Part shown: one piece after another, positions 26,816 through 35,402 of the stretch
Position numbering within the stretch: position 1 is the first letter of the stretch
Layout of the letters: every line of letters begins with the position of its first letter
Assembly (NCBI GenBank): GCA_007123465.1
Contig: SKLB01000329.1
Coordinates: 1 to 36,459, forward strand
DNA from: Spirochaetales bacterium
GTDB lineage: Bacteria > Spirochaetota > Spirochaetia > DSM-27196 > PWMO01
Length of the DNA stretch: 36,459 nt
Direction of reading: 5' to 3'
The notes under the pieces: model-generated
Told to the model about the DNA's origin: nothing
Databases searched by the model: none
The model's input: only the letters and a program-made list of their open reading frames with translations
Position numbers and translations under genes: made by a program

Positions 26816-27486
26816 GCCGTTGGCGGGAACTCCAACTCCCATACCAGATCCCGCCCGAGCTGCCGCGGTTGGCCGGGCGCCAGCCGAATTGCGTCCCCCA
26901 GAGCCTCGATTCCGAGCTCCCCGATAGCCGGTGTACCGGCGCCGATAAGCATCGGCGCAATGACCAGCAGCAGTCTGTCTACCAGGCGCTGTCTCACAAA
27001 CGAGGTAATCACGCGGCTGCCCCCTTCGACAAACAGCGATCGGATGCCTTGCTGCGCGAGCCACTGCAGCAGCTGCTGCAGGTCTACACCGCTTCCGCTC
27101 TGGTCTGCAGCAACGTCGACCACTGTGATATTATGATTGCTGAGACGGTTGCGCTGCTCGGGTGCGCTATCGCTCAGAGTTGCCACGACCGTGCGAAAAC
27201 GCGTTGCAGTCTGTACTATGCGCGATGCTTCGGGCAGCCGCAGCCGGGAATCGAGCACTATTCGCAGCGGTGAAGTGTGCTCTTGTGCCAGGCGGCACGT
27301 CAGTTCGGGATCGTCGCGCAAGACGGTACCGATACCTACCAGTATAGCATCGTTGTCGCGCCGGAGCTCGTGCGCCAGGGTCAGCGTCTCGCTGCCGGAA
27401 ATCCAGCGCGAGTCGCCGCTTCTGGTGGCGATCCGCCCGTCGAGACTCTGTGCAAAGCTCACAACCACAGTGGGACGGCCAATCAT
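26812..27486 (-). CDS. Stand-alone RibD C-terminal (pyrimidine reductase, DHFR-like) domain protein
   Basis: VVVSFAQSLDGRIATRSGDSRWISGSETLTLAHELRRDNDAILVGIGTVLRDDPELT...LFVEGGSRVITSF; no deaminase (HAE/PCxxC) domain. ATG at 27486 chosen; the ORF extends to 27567. Confidence 0.88.
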   Translation of the reverse strand: MIGRPTVVVSFAQSLDGRIATRSGDSRWISGSETLTLAHELRRDNDAILVGIGTVLRDDPELTCRLAQEHTSPLRIVLDSRLRLPEASRIVQTATRFRTVVATLSDSAPEQRNRLSNHNITVVDVAADQSGSGVDLQQLLQWLAQQGIRSLFVEGGSRVITSFVRQRLVDRLLLVIAPMLIGAGTPAIGELGIEALGDAIRLAPGQPRQLGRDLVWELEFPPTA

Positions 27487-27624
27487 AACTGTGCTGCAGT
27501 CTACCGCATATGCGACCGACGATACAACGCGAATCGAGCCGGCGGAATGCGTTGACACCGCGGTCATTCCTTACTAAATTCGCAAGCATGCGCCTTGCGC
27601 ACGTTGTTTACTCTGGAGGACGCA

Positions 27625-28437
27625 ATGAATAAGGCTCGCGGCGATTCCCGCGGCGGTCACGCTGGTTTATCCACCACCACACCGCTGATCAAGGTCAACG
27701 GACTCGCCCCGCACAAACAGCCCCGGAAGCTCAACGGTCACTCGCTGATCGCACGGCAGAGACTGGAAAAGAAGCTTTCGGCTCTACCATCGTATGTCCC
27801 CGAGGAGGCATACTTCAAGGCTGCCGAAGATGGAACGCTGCCCGAGGACGGGCACTCGGTACAGCTGGTTGCCAGCGTAGATTTTCCGACACGCTACGGC
27901 CATTTTACGCTGTACGGCTTCCACGAAGCCGGCAGCGGAGCCGAACACACCGCGATTGTGCGCGGAGATGTTCGCGGCGCAATCGATTGTCCGGTGCGGC
28001 TGCATTCGGAGTGTCACACCGGCGACGTCTGGGGATCACTGCGCTGTGACTGTCGTGACCAACTCGAGGCTGCCGTACGCTACGTGGCCGACCAGCAATG
28101 TGGCGCGGTTGTATATCTGCGTCAGGAGGGCCGCGGCATTGGATTGCTGAACAAGATCAAGGCCTACCACCTTCAGGATCTCGGACTCGATACGGTAGAG
28201 GCCAACGAGTTCCTCGGCTATCCCGCAGAAGCGCGCGATTACGGTGTTGGTGCACAGATCCTGGAGCTGCTGGGGATAGATTCGGTTGCACTACTTACCA
28301 ACAATCCGGACAAGATCGAAAAGCTGACCGCCGCCGGATGTATCGTGACGCGCCGAATACCGTTAAAGGCTACCACCAATCCGCACAATGAATTCTACAT
28401 GCAGACCAAGAAGAGCAAGATGGGGCACCTGTTCTGA
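27625..28437 (+). CDS. ribA: GTP cyclohydrolase II
   Basis: RLHSECHTGDVWGSLRCDC zinc site, YLRQEGRGIGLLNKIKAYHLQDLGLDTVEAN; RBS GGAGGA upstream. Confidence 0.94.
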   Translation: MNKARGDSRGGHAGLSTTTPLIKVNGLAPHKQPRKLNGHSLIARQRLEKKLSALPSYVPEEAYFKAAEDGTLPEDGHSVQLVASVDFPTRYGHFTLYGFHEAGSGAEHTAIVRGDVRGAIDCPVRLHSECHTGDVWGSLRCDCRDQLEAAVRYVADQQCGAVVYLRQEGRGIGLLNKIKAYHLQDLGLDTVEANEFLGYPAEARDYGVGAQILELLGIDSVALLTNNPDKIEKLTAAGCIVTRRIPLKATTNPHNEFYMQTKKSKMGHLF

Positions 28438-28464
28438 ATCTGTTGTGAATCCGGCGCTGCTGCT

Positions 28465-29691
28465 TCAGCGCAACGCCGCGGTGATCTTCTCCACCGCGCT
28501 CTCTACCTTCTCACGGTGATTGAAAGCGCTGATTCTGATAAACCCTTCTCCGCAGCGGCCAAACCCGCTGCCGGGCGTAGTTACTACACCGGCTTTATGC
28601 AACAGAAGTTCGAACAGATCCCAGGAACCGGCGCCTTTGGCGTCGACCCAGATATAGGGTGCGTCCTGACCGCCGCTGCAGGCGTAGCCTATCAGCCGCA
28701 TTGCCTCAAGAATAATGCGCGCGTTCTCCAGGTAGTAGTCCGAGAGCTGCCGGATTTCGTGTCTGCCCTGCCGGCTGCACGCCGCGGCGGCCGCGCGCTG
28801 TACCGGGTAGGATACCCCGTTGAACTTGGTACTCTGGCGGCGGCTCCAGAGGTCACGCACGCTGTGTGGTGAGCCATCGGCGCAGTAGGCGGTGCACTTC
28901 GCGGGCACAACGGTATAGGCGCAGCGGGTTCCGGTGAATCCGGCGGTCTTGGAAAAACTGCGGAACTCGATTGCCACCTCGTCGGCTCCCGGGATTTCGT
29001 AGATGGAATGCGGGATATTCGGGTTACGGATGAACTCTACGTAAGCCGCATCGAACAGAATCAGGGCTTTGTTGCTACGCGCGTATTCGACCCAGCGCGC
29101 GAGCTGATCGGTGGTTGCAACCACGCCGGTCGGGTTATTGGGAAAACAGAGATAGATCAGGTCAACCGGGCTGGCGGGAGGCGAGGGTACAAAGCCGTTG
29201 TGCGGCGTTGCTTCGAGATAGACGAGGCCCTGATACCGTCCCCGGTCCCACGCTCCGCTGCGCCCCGCCATGACGTTGGTATCAACGTAGACCGGGTAGA
29301 CCGGGTCGGGTACGGCAACAGTTATGGCGCTATCGAAGAGTTCCTGGATGTTGCCGGTATCGCATTTGGCACCGTCGGAGACAAAAATATCATCGGCGCC
29401 GATAGCAACACCGCGCGGTGCGTAATCGCTTGCAACTATCGCCTCGCGCAGAAAAGCGTATCCCTGTTCGGGGCCGTAGCCGCGGAAGCTCTGGTCGCTG
29501 GCCATCTCGTCGATTGCACTGTGAAATGCCTGAACAACCGACGGCGTCAACGCGCGCGTAACATCGCCAATACCGAGCTTGATAACCTCGCGGCCGGGAT
29601 TCTGCTGCTGAAACGCCTGGACTCTCTGCGCAATCTCCACAAACAGGTAGGAAGACTGCAGCTTGGTGTAGTGTTCATTTATCTGTATCAT
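28465..29691 (-). CDS. dapL: LL-diaminopimelate aminotransferase-like PLP enzyme
   Basis: INEHYTKLQSSYLFVEIAQRVQAFQQQNPGREVIKLGIGDVTRALTP, FVSDGAKCDTGNIQELF, CFPNNPTGVVAT, SFSKTAGFTGTRCAYTVVP, typical DapL. Confidence 0.94.
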   Translation of the reverse strand: MIQINEHYTKLQSSYLFVEIAQRVQAFQQQNPGREVIKLGIGDVTRALTPSVVQAFHSAIDEMASDQSFRGYGPEQGYAFLREAIVASDYAPRGVAIGADDIFVSDGAKCDTGNIQELFDSAITVAVPDPVYPVYVDTNVMAGRSGAWDRGRYQGLVYLEATPHNGFVPSPPASPVDLIYLCFPNNPTGVVATTDQLARWVEYARSNKALILFDAAYVEFIRNPNIPHSIYEIPGADEVAIEFRSFSKTAGFTGTRCAYTVVPAKCTAYCADGSPHSVRDLWSRRQSTKFNGVSYPVQRAAAAACSRQGRHEIRQLSDYYLENARIILEAMRLIGYACSGGQDAPYIWVDAKGAGSWDLFELLLHKAGVVTTPGSGFGRCGEGFIRISAFNHREKVESAVEKITAALR

Positions 29692-29747
29692 AGGAGTGTT
29701 TCCTTGTGGAGGCATCTTAGAGACAAGGCAGGAGAACATCAAGAGCT

Positions 29748-30242
29748 ATGCTGGCAACTATGACCGAAGGGCAACGGCACACGCTCTATCAAGACGCGTG
29801 TGCGATTCTGCGCGAAAACGGCTCGGCGGGTGCCCGGCTGCACCGCATGTGCGATTATCTGCGGCAGCACGTAACCTCCTACGACTGGGTGGGGTTCTAC
29901 GTCGCTGTCCCCGGTGAACGAACGCTGGTGCTGGGACCGTTTGCGGGCGAACCGACCGAGCATCTGCGGATCGCGTTCGGGCAGGGCGTTTGCGGACAGG
30001 CCGCCGAGCAGGAGCGTACCGTGGTTGTTCAGGACGTGAGCGCCGAGACAAACTACCTGTCGTGCAGCGTCCACGTCAAATCCGAGATCGTGGTACCGGT
30101 CTTTGACCAGGGTCTGGTGATCGGCGAACTCGATATTGATTCACACCAGCGTGAGGCTTTCAGCGATCATGACCGGCCAATTCTGCAGCGGTTGGCAGCA
30201 GCGAGTGTCGAGCTGGTGCGCGAGATCGCGCCGGTCATTTAG
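29748..30242 (+). CDS. GAF-domain protein of the free-methionine-(R)-sulfoxide reductase type
   Basis: YDWVGFYVA, GQGVCGQAAEQERTVVVQDVSAETNYLSCSVHVKSEIVVPVFDQGLVIGELDIDS matches fRMsr layout. Confidence 0.85.
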   Translation: MLATMTEGQRHTLYQDACAILRENGSAGARLHRMCDYLRQHVTSYDWVGFYVAVPGERTLVLGPFAGEPTEHLRIAFGQGVCGQAAEQERTVVVQDVSAETNYLSCSVHVKSEIVVPVFDQGLVIGELDIDSHQREAFSDHDRPILQRLAAASVELVREIAPVI

Positions 30243-30249
30243 GCTTGTC

Positions 30250-31482
30250 TCAGTCCTCCGGCCGATGTTTGGGACGTTGCCGTCTGGATTGACCGGCCTC
30301 CGGCAGCAGCCGCGCCCTGGTTACCGCTACCGAGCCGGGGCGTTTACGACGCAGCTCCAGCAGCGCCTGCTCCACTTTGCGCCGCTTGTCCTCGGTTTCA
30401 TCGGTGAACAGTTTCTCCTGCGTCTCACCGCTGCGGATGCGTTCGACACCGCTGACTCCCAATCCGATCAGCCGCAGCGGCTTGTGACCGTCCCAGCGCT
30501 TACTGAGCAGTGCGCACGCGACGCCGTAGAGTTCGTCGACCGATGACAGTTTGTGCTTGAGGCCGCGCTGGGCGCTGTGAGTCTGGAAATCGCTTTCGCG
30601 GACCTTGATGGTTACCGTTGCTGCGCTGCAGCCGGTCTCGTGCAGGCGAAACATTACGTGCTCGGCCAGCTCCAGCAACGTGCGTTCGACCAGCCGGCGG
30701 TCGCTGACGTCGATTTCAAAGGTAGTCTCGCTGCTGACCGAGTGCGAGCGCGCTTCAAAGCTGTAGATTCCAGGATCGATGCCACGGCTGACCCGGTGCA
30801 GGTAGTTACCGGTGGATTCGCCGAAGTGACCGCGCAGAAACGGCAGCTCGGCGTCGCGCAGAGCGGCAACCGAATCGATGCCCAGCGCTTCGAGGCGCAC
30901 CAGTGTCTTGTGCCCGATTCCCCACAGATCGCTGAGTTTGATTGTGAGGACAAACTGGTCTTCCTGGCCCGGTTCGACCACGTAGAGACCGTCCGGCTTA
31001 CTGCAGGCCGACGCCAGCTTGGCAATATAGCGGCTGGCCGCTACGCCCACCGTCACTGTCAATCCGGTCTGTATGCGCACCTGCTGCTTGAGCCGCACGG
31101 CCGTCTGGTGCGGCGAACCAAAGAGCCTGCGTGTGCCGCTAAGATCCAGAAACGCTTCGTCTACGCTGATCTGTTGCAGGTCGGGCGTGAAGTCGGCAAA
31201 AACCGCCATCACCTGCTGCGACAACTCACGGTAGCGCGCCATGCGCACCGGTACAAAGATAGCGTGTGGGCAGCGGCGATAGGCGTGCGCCGCAGGCATT
31301 GCAGAATGGACTCCGTAGCGCCGAGCCTCGTAGGAGCAGGCCGAGACAACACCACGTCGATCCGGATGCGCCCCGACAATAACCGGTTTGCCGCGGTACC
31401 CGGGGTTATCGAGTTGTTCAACCGAAGCGTAGAACGCGTCGAGATCAACGTGAAAGATCACCGAGTCAACCGCGTCGCTCAT
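30250..31482 (-). CDS. dinB: DNA polymerase IV (Y-family)
   Basis: IFHVDLDAFYASVEQLDNPGYRGKPVIVG, QISVDEAFLDLSG, GVAASRYIAKLASACSKPDG, LWGIGHKT. Confidence 0.96.
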   Translation of the reverse strand: MSDAVDSVIFHVDLDAFYASVEQLDNPGYRGKPVIVGAHPDRRGVVSACSYEARRYGVHSAMPAAHAYRRCPHAIFVPVRMARYRELSQQVMAVFADFTPDLQQISVDEAFLDLSGTRRLFGSPHQTAVRLKQQVRIQTGLTVTVGVAASRYIAKLASACSKPDGLYVVEPGQEDQFVLTIKLSDLWGIGHKTLVRLEALGIDSVAALRDAELPFLRGHFGESTGNYLHRVSRGIDPGIYSFEARSHSVSSETTFEIDVSDRRLVERTLLELAEHVMFRLHETGCSAATVTIKVRESDFQTHSAQRGLKHKLSSVDELYGVACALLSKRWDGHKPLRLIGLGVSGVERIRSGETQEKLFTDETEDKRRKVEQALLELRRKRPGSVAVTRARLLPEAGQSRRQRPKHRPED

Positions 31483-33704
31483 CGCTGCTCCTGCTGCAGA
31501 TTGGCCTGTACCCGTATGGTCAGCTCGGTTGCTTCGATGCGTACATCAGGGCGCGAAACCGTGACCGGCTGGCTGAGGCGCCGGCTGGTTGCGCGCAACA
31601 GCATTTCTCCGCGTGAGTTCTCGGGCAGCGTAATGTCTATTGTCAAGGGATCCGGCGGCAGCACACCCACAAGGAGCGTGGCGCGCTCGAGACCGCCGTC
31701 CAGCGAAACCGGAAAATTGGCATCGTACAGCAGGATCGGTCCGTCTGAGACAATCTGCGCTCTGATCGTGTAGAGATCAATCTGGCTGGACACGATAAAT
31801 TGCAATCGGGAACGCTCCAGGAATGAACTGCGCTGCTGGGTTACGTTCAGCGGCGCTTCCTGATGCAAGGGCAGCTGGACAGCTGAACCGTTCCAGATGA
31901 ACTGCTCGTTACCAACCGTCAGCGCCAGCGTCTCCAGTGGAGGGCCGATGCTGCGTACATCGATCGTACGGCTGTTGCTGACCAGGTCGATGCTCTCGTG
32001 CAGTGTCAGCGGCTGTGGCGAGCTTTCGGAGTAGGGCTGGTAGTGGTACAGTACAACCGCCAGGAGCGCAACAGTGAGGGCGGCCAATGATGCGCTCAGC
32101 TGGAGCACAAAACTGCGTCGGCCGACGCGCGGATGTCGGACCATAAAGTCGAGTCGCAGCAGCATCAGCAGGAACGGCAGTGAGATCAGTGCCAGCAGCA
32201 GGTTGCCGCTGATTGGCGAGAGCAGGAACGCCCGTGCGGCATTGAGCTCGCCGGTGGTATAGACTACGTATGCAGTGTGGACTAGTGGCAGCGGCGCGAG
32301 TATCAGGCAGATGCCCTTCAGTGGCCGGGTAGGCAGAACCGCAAATAGAAAAGCCCACAAGAATGCCCACAGGAAATAGTAGGTCAGCGAAATGTGAACT
32401 ACCGCGAGGGTAATTATGCCGATGAACAGAACCATAATTGCGGATGCAGAATAGAAACTGCTTGTTGATGCCAGCAGGCTGCGGCGCAGAGGCAGCATCA
32501 ACAGGGTGAAGAGGAAAAACGCGATTGAGATCTTGAGGACAAAGAAGAGCAGCGGCCGATGGTGCCACAATGCGGGGTAGCTGCGAAAGTCAAGAAAGCT
32601 CTCGATTACCGCGGTAGCAGCCAGCAAGAGTACAAAAAGCAGCGCGAAGATCGCCGGAATGCTCCACAGATTGCGCAGCACGGTTCGTGCGTAGCGCTCG
32701 AAACGACGGCGAAACGCTACCGTGTAGAACAGAGTCGTGGCAATCAGTGCCAGAAAGATCAGAAGGTAGTGCTGCTCACCGGCAATCAAAAGCGAGCTTC
32801 CGGCCTGAAAAAACACGTAGTGGCGATCCCATCCCAGCGGCAACCCGCCGGCGAAGCTGTCTATGAAGCCGGTCAGACCGTCGAGCAAGGATTCTGCCGG
32901 CTGCAGTGTGACCGCCTCGTGACGTCCGTTCTCTGCGGCACTGCTGCGGATGCCAACCGCCGGCACCCCGGCCTCCAGGTAAGGCGCAATCTGTGCTGGT
33001 TGCCGCGACAGTCCGATACGCTGAATCTGACTGCCGACAGGCTGCGCGTCGAAGGCAACCGTGGACTCCGCCAGCGCCGCACTGATCCCCTGCAGCAACC
33101 AGGAAGGGGCAACCACAGCGCCGGCAGCGCTGTCCAGGACGATCTTGTCGCCGGGCTGTTGCAGGTCGAGATAGACCAGTGCTGTCGGGCGGTCGGCCAC
33201 CCAATCGGCTAGAAAGTGACGGCTTCCCAGTGGATAGTTCTGAAGCGGCTCGCGCTCGGCCCCCAGGAACAGCAGCGTCACCGTCAACGGGGGAGGGCTA
33301 TCCGTCAGTTGTGCGGCCAGTTCCAGCGCCAGCGCCAGGCCGATCGAGCCGTCGGCTGCACGGGCGGCGCCGTAGCGGTGGTTCAGCGGTAGCGCGATAA
33401 TCAGATGATCGCGGCGTTGGCCCGTGATTGTGGCCTCTATGATGCGTGAAAACGAGTGTGCGTTGTCGAGATTTGCGAAGGTACGTTCGTTGAAGGAGAT
33501 GCCAAGCCGTTGAAGCCGATCGATGATCAGCTCGCGCGTTGCCGCTTCACCCGCGCTTGCTTCATGACGAGGGTAGAGCGCCTGGATCTGGTGCCAGGTC
33601 TCGACCAGATCGGTCGGCTGATCAGAGTGACGCGGTTCGAGGGACTGTGCGAAAACTATGTTACTTGATATGATAATCAGGATTGCGGCGGTCAGCAGTT
33701 TCAT
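31479..33704 (-). CDS. M28-peptidase-like ectodomain fused to multi-pass membrane region; metal ligands apparently degenerate
   Basis: Signal peptide MKLLTAAILIIISSNIVFAQ; M28-like region LIIALPLNHRYGAARAADGSIGLALALELAAQL...TVTLLFLGAEREPLQNYPLGSRHFL; about 8 TM helices; C-terminal beta-rich domain. Stop overlaps dinB start. Confidence 0.8.
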   Translation of the reverse strand: MKLLTAAILIIISSNIVFAQSLEPRHSDQPTDLVETWHQIQALYPRHEASAGEAATRELIIDRLQRLGISFNERTFANLDNAHSFSRIIEATITGQRRDHLIIALPLNHRYGAARAADGSIGLALALELAAQLTDSPPPLTVTLLFLGAEREPLQNYPLGSRHFLADWVADRPTALVYLDLQQPGDKIVLDSAAGAVVAPSWLLQGISAALAESTVAFDAQPVGSQIQRIGLSRQPAQIAPYLEAGVPAVGIRSSAAENGRHEAVTLQPAESLLDGLTGFIDSFAGGLPLGWDRHYVFFQAGSSLLIAGEQHYLLIFLALIATTLFYTVAFRRRFERYARTVLRNLWSIPAIFALLFVLLLAATAVIESFLDFRSYPALWHHRPLLFFVLKISIAFFLFTLLMLPLRRSLLASTSSFYSASAIMVLFIGIITLAVVHISLTYYFLWAFLWAFLFAVLPTRPLKGICLILAPLPLVHTAYVVYTTGELNAARAFLLSPISGNLLLALISLPFLLMLLRLDFMVRHPRVGRRSFVLQLSASLAALTVALLAVVLYHYQPYSESSPQPLTLHESIDLVSNSRTIDVRSIGPPLETLALTVGNEQFIWNGSAVQLPLHQEAPLNVTQQRSSFLERSRLQFIVSSQIDLYTIRAQIVSDGPILLYDANFPVSLDGGLERATLLVGVLPPDPLTIDITLPENSRGEMLLRATSRRLSQPVTVSRPDVRIEATELTIRVQANLQQEQR

Positions 33705-33744
33705 GCGTGGCTCAGGATAGGGAAAAGGCTTCGTATTAGTCAAT

Positions 33745-34278
33745 ATGACACCGCAGAAGGAGGTTCCGGTGGATATTCTTCCCGAAATTGAGAAACGGGT
33801 AAGCGTACGCGCGTACACCGACCAACCTCTCGAGAAGCAGCAGATAGACCGGATTCTCGAAGCCGCCCGTCTGGCCCCGTCTGCCAAGAACCGGCAGGCG
33901 TGGCGCTTTATCGTGGTACGCAATCCTGATCTGCGGGCACGCTTGCAGGTCGCCTGTTTCAATCAGGAATACGTCGGGCAGGCACCGGTTATCATTGCAC
34001 TGTGCACAACCAACGTGGACTACAAGATGCCCAACGGGCAGTTATCCTATCCGGTTGATCTGGGAATTGCGGCGTCGTTCATGATGCTGCAGGCTACCCA
34101 CGAAGGCCTTGCAAGCTGCGCGGTTACCACGTTTGACGAGGCCGAGGTACGGGTGCTGCTGAGCGTGCCCTATTCGATGCGCGTGGTGATGCTGTTGACC
34201 ATCGGGTACCCCAACGAACAGCTCGAGCGTGCACGACGGTTTCCGCTCAGCCGCATGGTTTCGTACGACCACTGGTGA
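33745..34278 (+). CDS. Nitroreductase family protein
   Basis: VSVRAYTDQPLEKQQIDRILEAARLAPSAKNRQAWRFIVV, typical FMN-dependent nitroreductase N-terminus. Confidence 0.93.
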   Translation: MTPQKEVPVDILPEIEKRVSVRAYTDQPLEKQQIDRILEAARLAPSAKNRQAWRFIVVRNPDLRARLQVACFNQEYVGQAPVIIALCTTNVDYKMPNGQLSYPVDLGIAASFMMLQATHEGLASCAVTTFDEAEVRVLLSVPYSMRVVMLLTIGYPNEQLERARRFPLSRMVSYDHW

Positions 34279-34295
34279 GTGGCGCTGAGTGCCTG

Positions 34296-35402
34296 TTACA
34301 TCACCGAGTAATCAAACGAAAGCGACTGTTCCTCGCGGTAGCGCAGCTCACCGAGTTCGATCAGTGTGTTCAGCAGAGCGGGGTACGCTACCCCGGCGGC
34401 CTCGCACATGCGCGGGAACATGCTGATCTGCGTGAACCCGGGTATCGTGTTGATCTCGTTGAGGTAGATCGTCCGCCCGGGATCGGAGACCAGAAAGTCA
34501 ACCCGTGACATGCCTTCAACGCCGATCGCCTGGTGCGCAGCCGCGGCGATGCGTCGGATCTCGGCCGACTCGTGGTCGCTGAGCCGTGCCGGTATCTGGA
34601 GGAGTGCGCCGTCGGGGTCGCGGTACTTTGCGTCGTAGTCGTAGAAGCGATGAGAAGGGATGATCTCACCGGGGGCGTAGGCGGTCAGCGATGCGTTACC
34701 CAGAACCGAGCATTCGATTTCCTGTCCGGTTATGGCTGGTTCCAGCAGCAGCTTGTTATCGAACTTCAGCGCCAGCCTGATTGCGTCGCCAAACTGCTGC
34801 TGATCTTCTACGCACGATACTCCCACCGAAGAACCTGCGCGCGCCGGTTTTACAAACAGCGGATAGCCAAAACGTTCCACGGCCTGCCGGTTCAACGCGG
34901 CAAGCGTCGGGTCCGACAGGTCTGCGAGGGTTGCTCGATGCGCGCTGATGTAGGGCGTTACCGGGAGCCCCGCTGCCTGCCAGACACGCTTGCTGATCTC
35001 CTTATCCATGCCCACCGCGCTGCCGAGCACCCCGGCCCCAACGTACGGCAGGTTGGCGATCTCGAGCAGTCCCTGGACGGTGCCGTCTTCGCCAAACGTG
35101 CCGTGAAGCACCGGGAAGACCAGATCCACCGGCAGGAATGCTCCGTTGACCGATAATCCGGCTGCCGGATGCACGGCGATCAGTCTGGACTGGTCGCTGA
35201 CTACCGATAGCGAGGCGTCCGACTGCCGTACCTTCTGGAAAAGATCATCGGGCTGCAGATACCAGCGACCGCGCTTGTCGATACCAATCAGGAGCGGCCG
35301 CAGGCGCGTGAGATCGAGGTAACGAATGACCGAGCGTACCGACTGCAGTGAGACTTCGTGTTCACCCGAGCGGCCGCCGTAGAGCAGCGCAATTGTCAGC
35401 AT
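34296..35402 (-). CDS. ddl: D-alanine--D-alanine ligase
   Basis: LLYGGRSGEHEVSLQS, VFPVLHGTFGEDGTVQGLLE, FVKPARAGSSVGVS, LNEINTIPGFT. Confidence 0.96.
   Translation of the reverse strand: MLTIALLYGGRSGEHEVSLQSVRSVIRYLDLTRLRPLLIGIDKRGRWYLQPDDLFQKVRQSDASLSVVSDQSRLIAVHPAAGLSVNGAFLPVDLVFPVLHGTFGEDGTVQGLLEIANLPYVGAGVLGSAVGMDKEISKRVWQAAGLPVTPYISAHRATLADLSDPTLAALNRQAVERFGYPLFVKPARAGSSVGVSCVEDQQQFGDAIRLALKFDNKLLLEPAITGQEIECSVLGNASLTAYAPGEIIPSHRFYDYDAKYRDPDGALLQIPARLSDHESAEIRRIAAAAHQAIGVEGMSRVDFLVSDPGRTIYLNEINTIPGFTQISMFPRMCEAAGVAYPALLNTLIELGELRYREEQSLSFDYSVM

Noticed and set aside
27487-27624. FMN riboswitch between the RibD-like gene and ribA
   Set aside because: The gap is short and I see no recognisable RFN-element core sequence.
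28453-28470. GCGCTG-CTGCTT-CAGCGC hairpin at the ribA/dapL convergent junction as an intrinsic terminator
   Set aside because: Short stem overlapping the dapL 3' end and no T-tract; too weak to call.
30553-31773. 406-aa plus-strand ORF antisense to dinB and the M28-like gene
   Set aside because: The minus strand has unmistakable dinB motifs; the plus translation has no recognisable domain. Long antisense ORFs are expected in GC-rich DNA.
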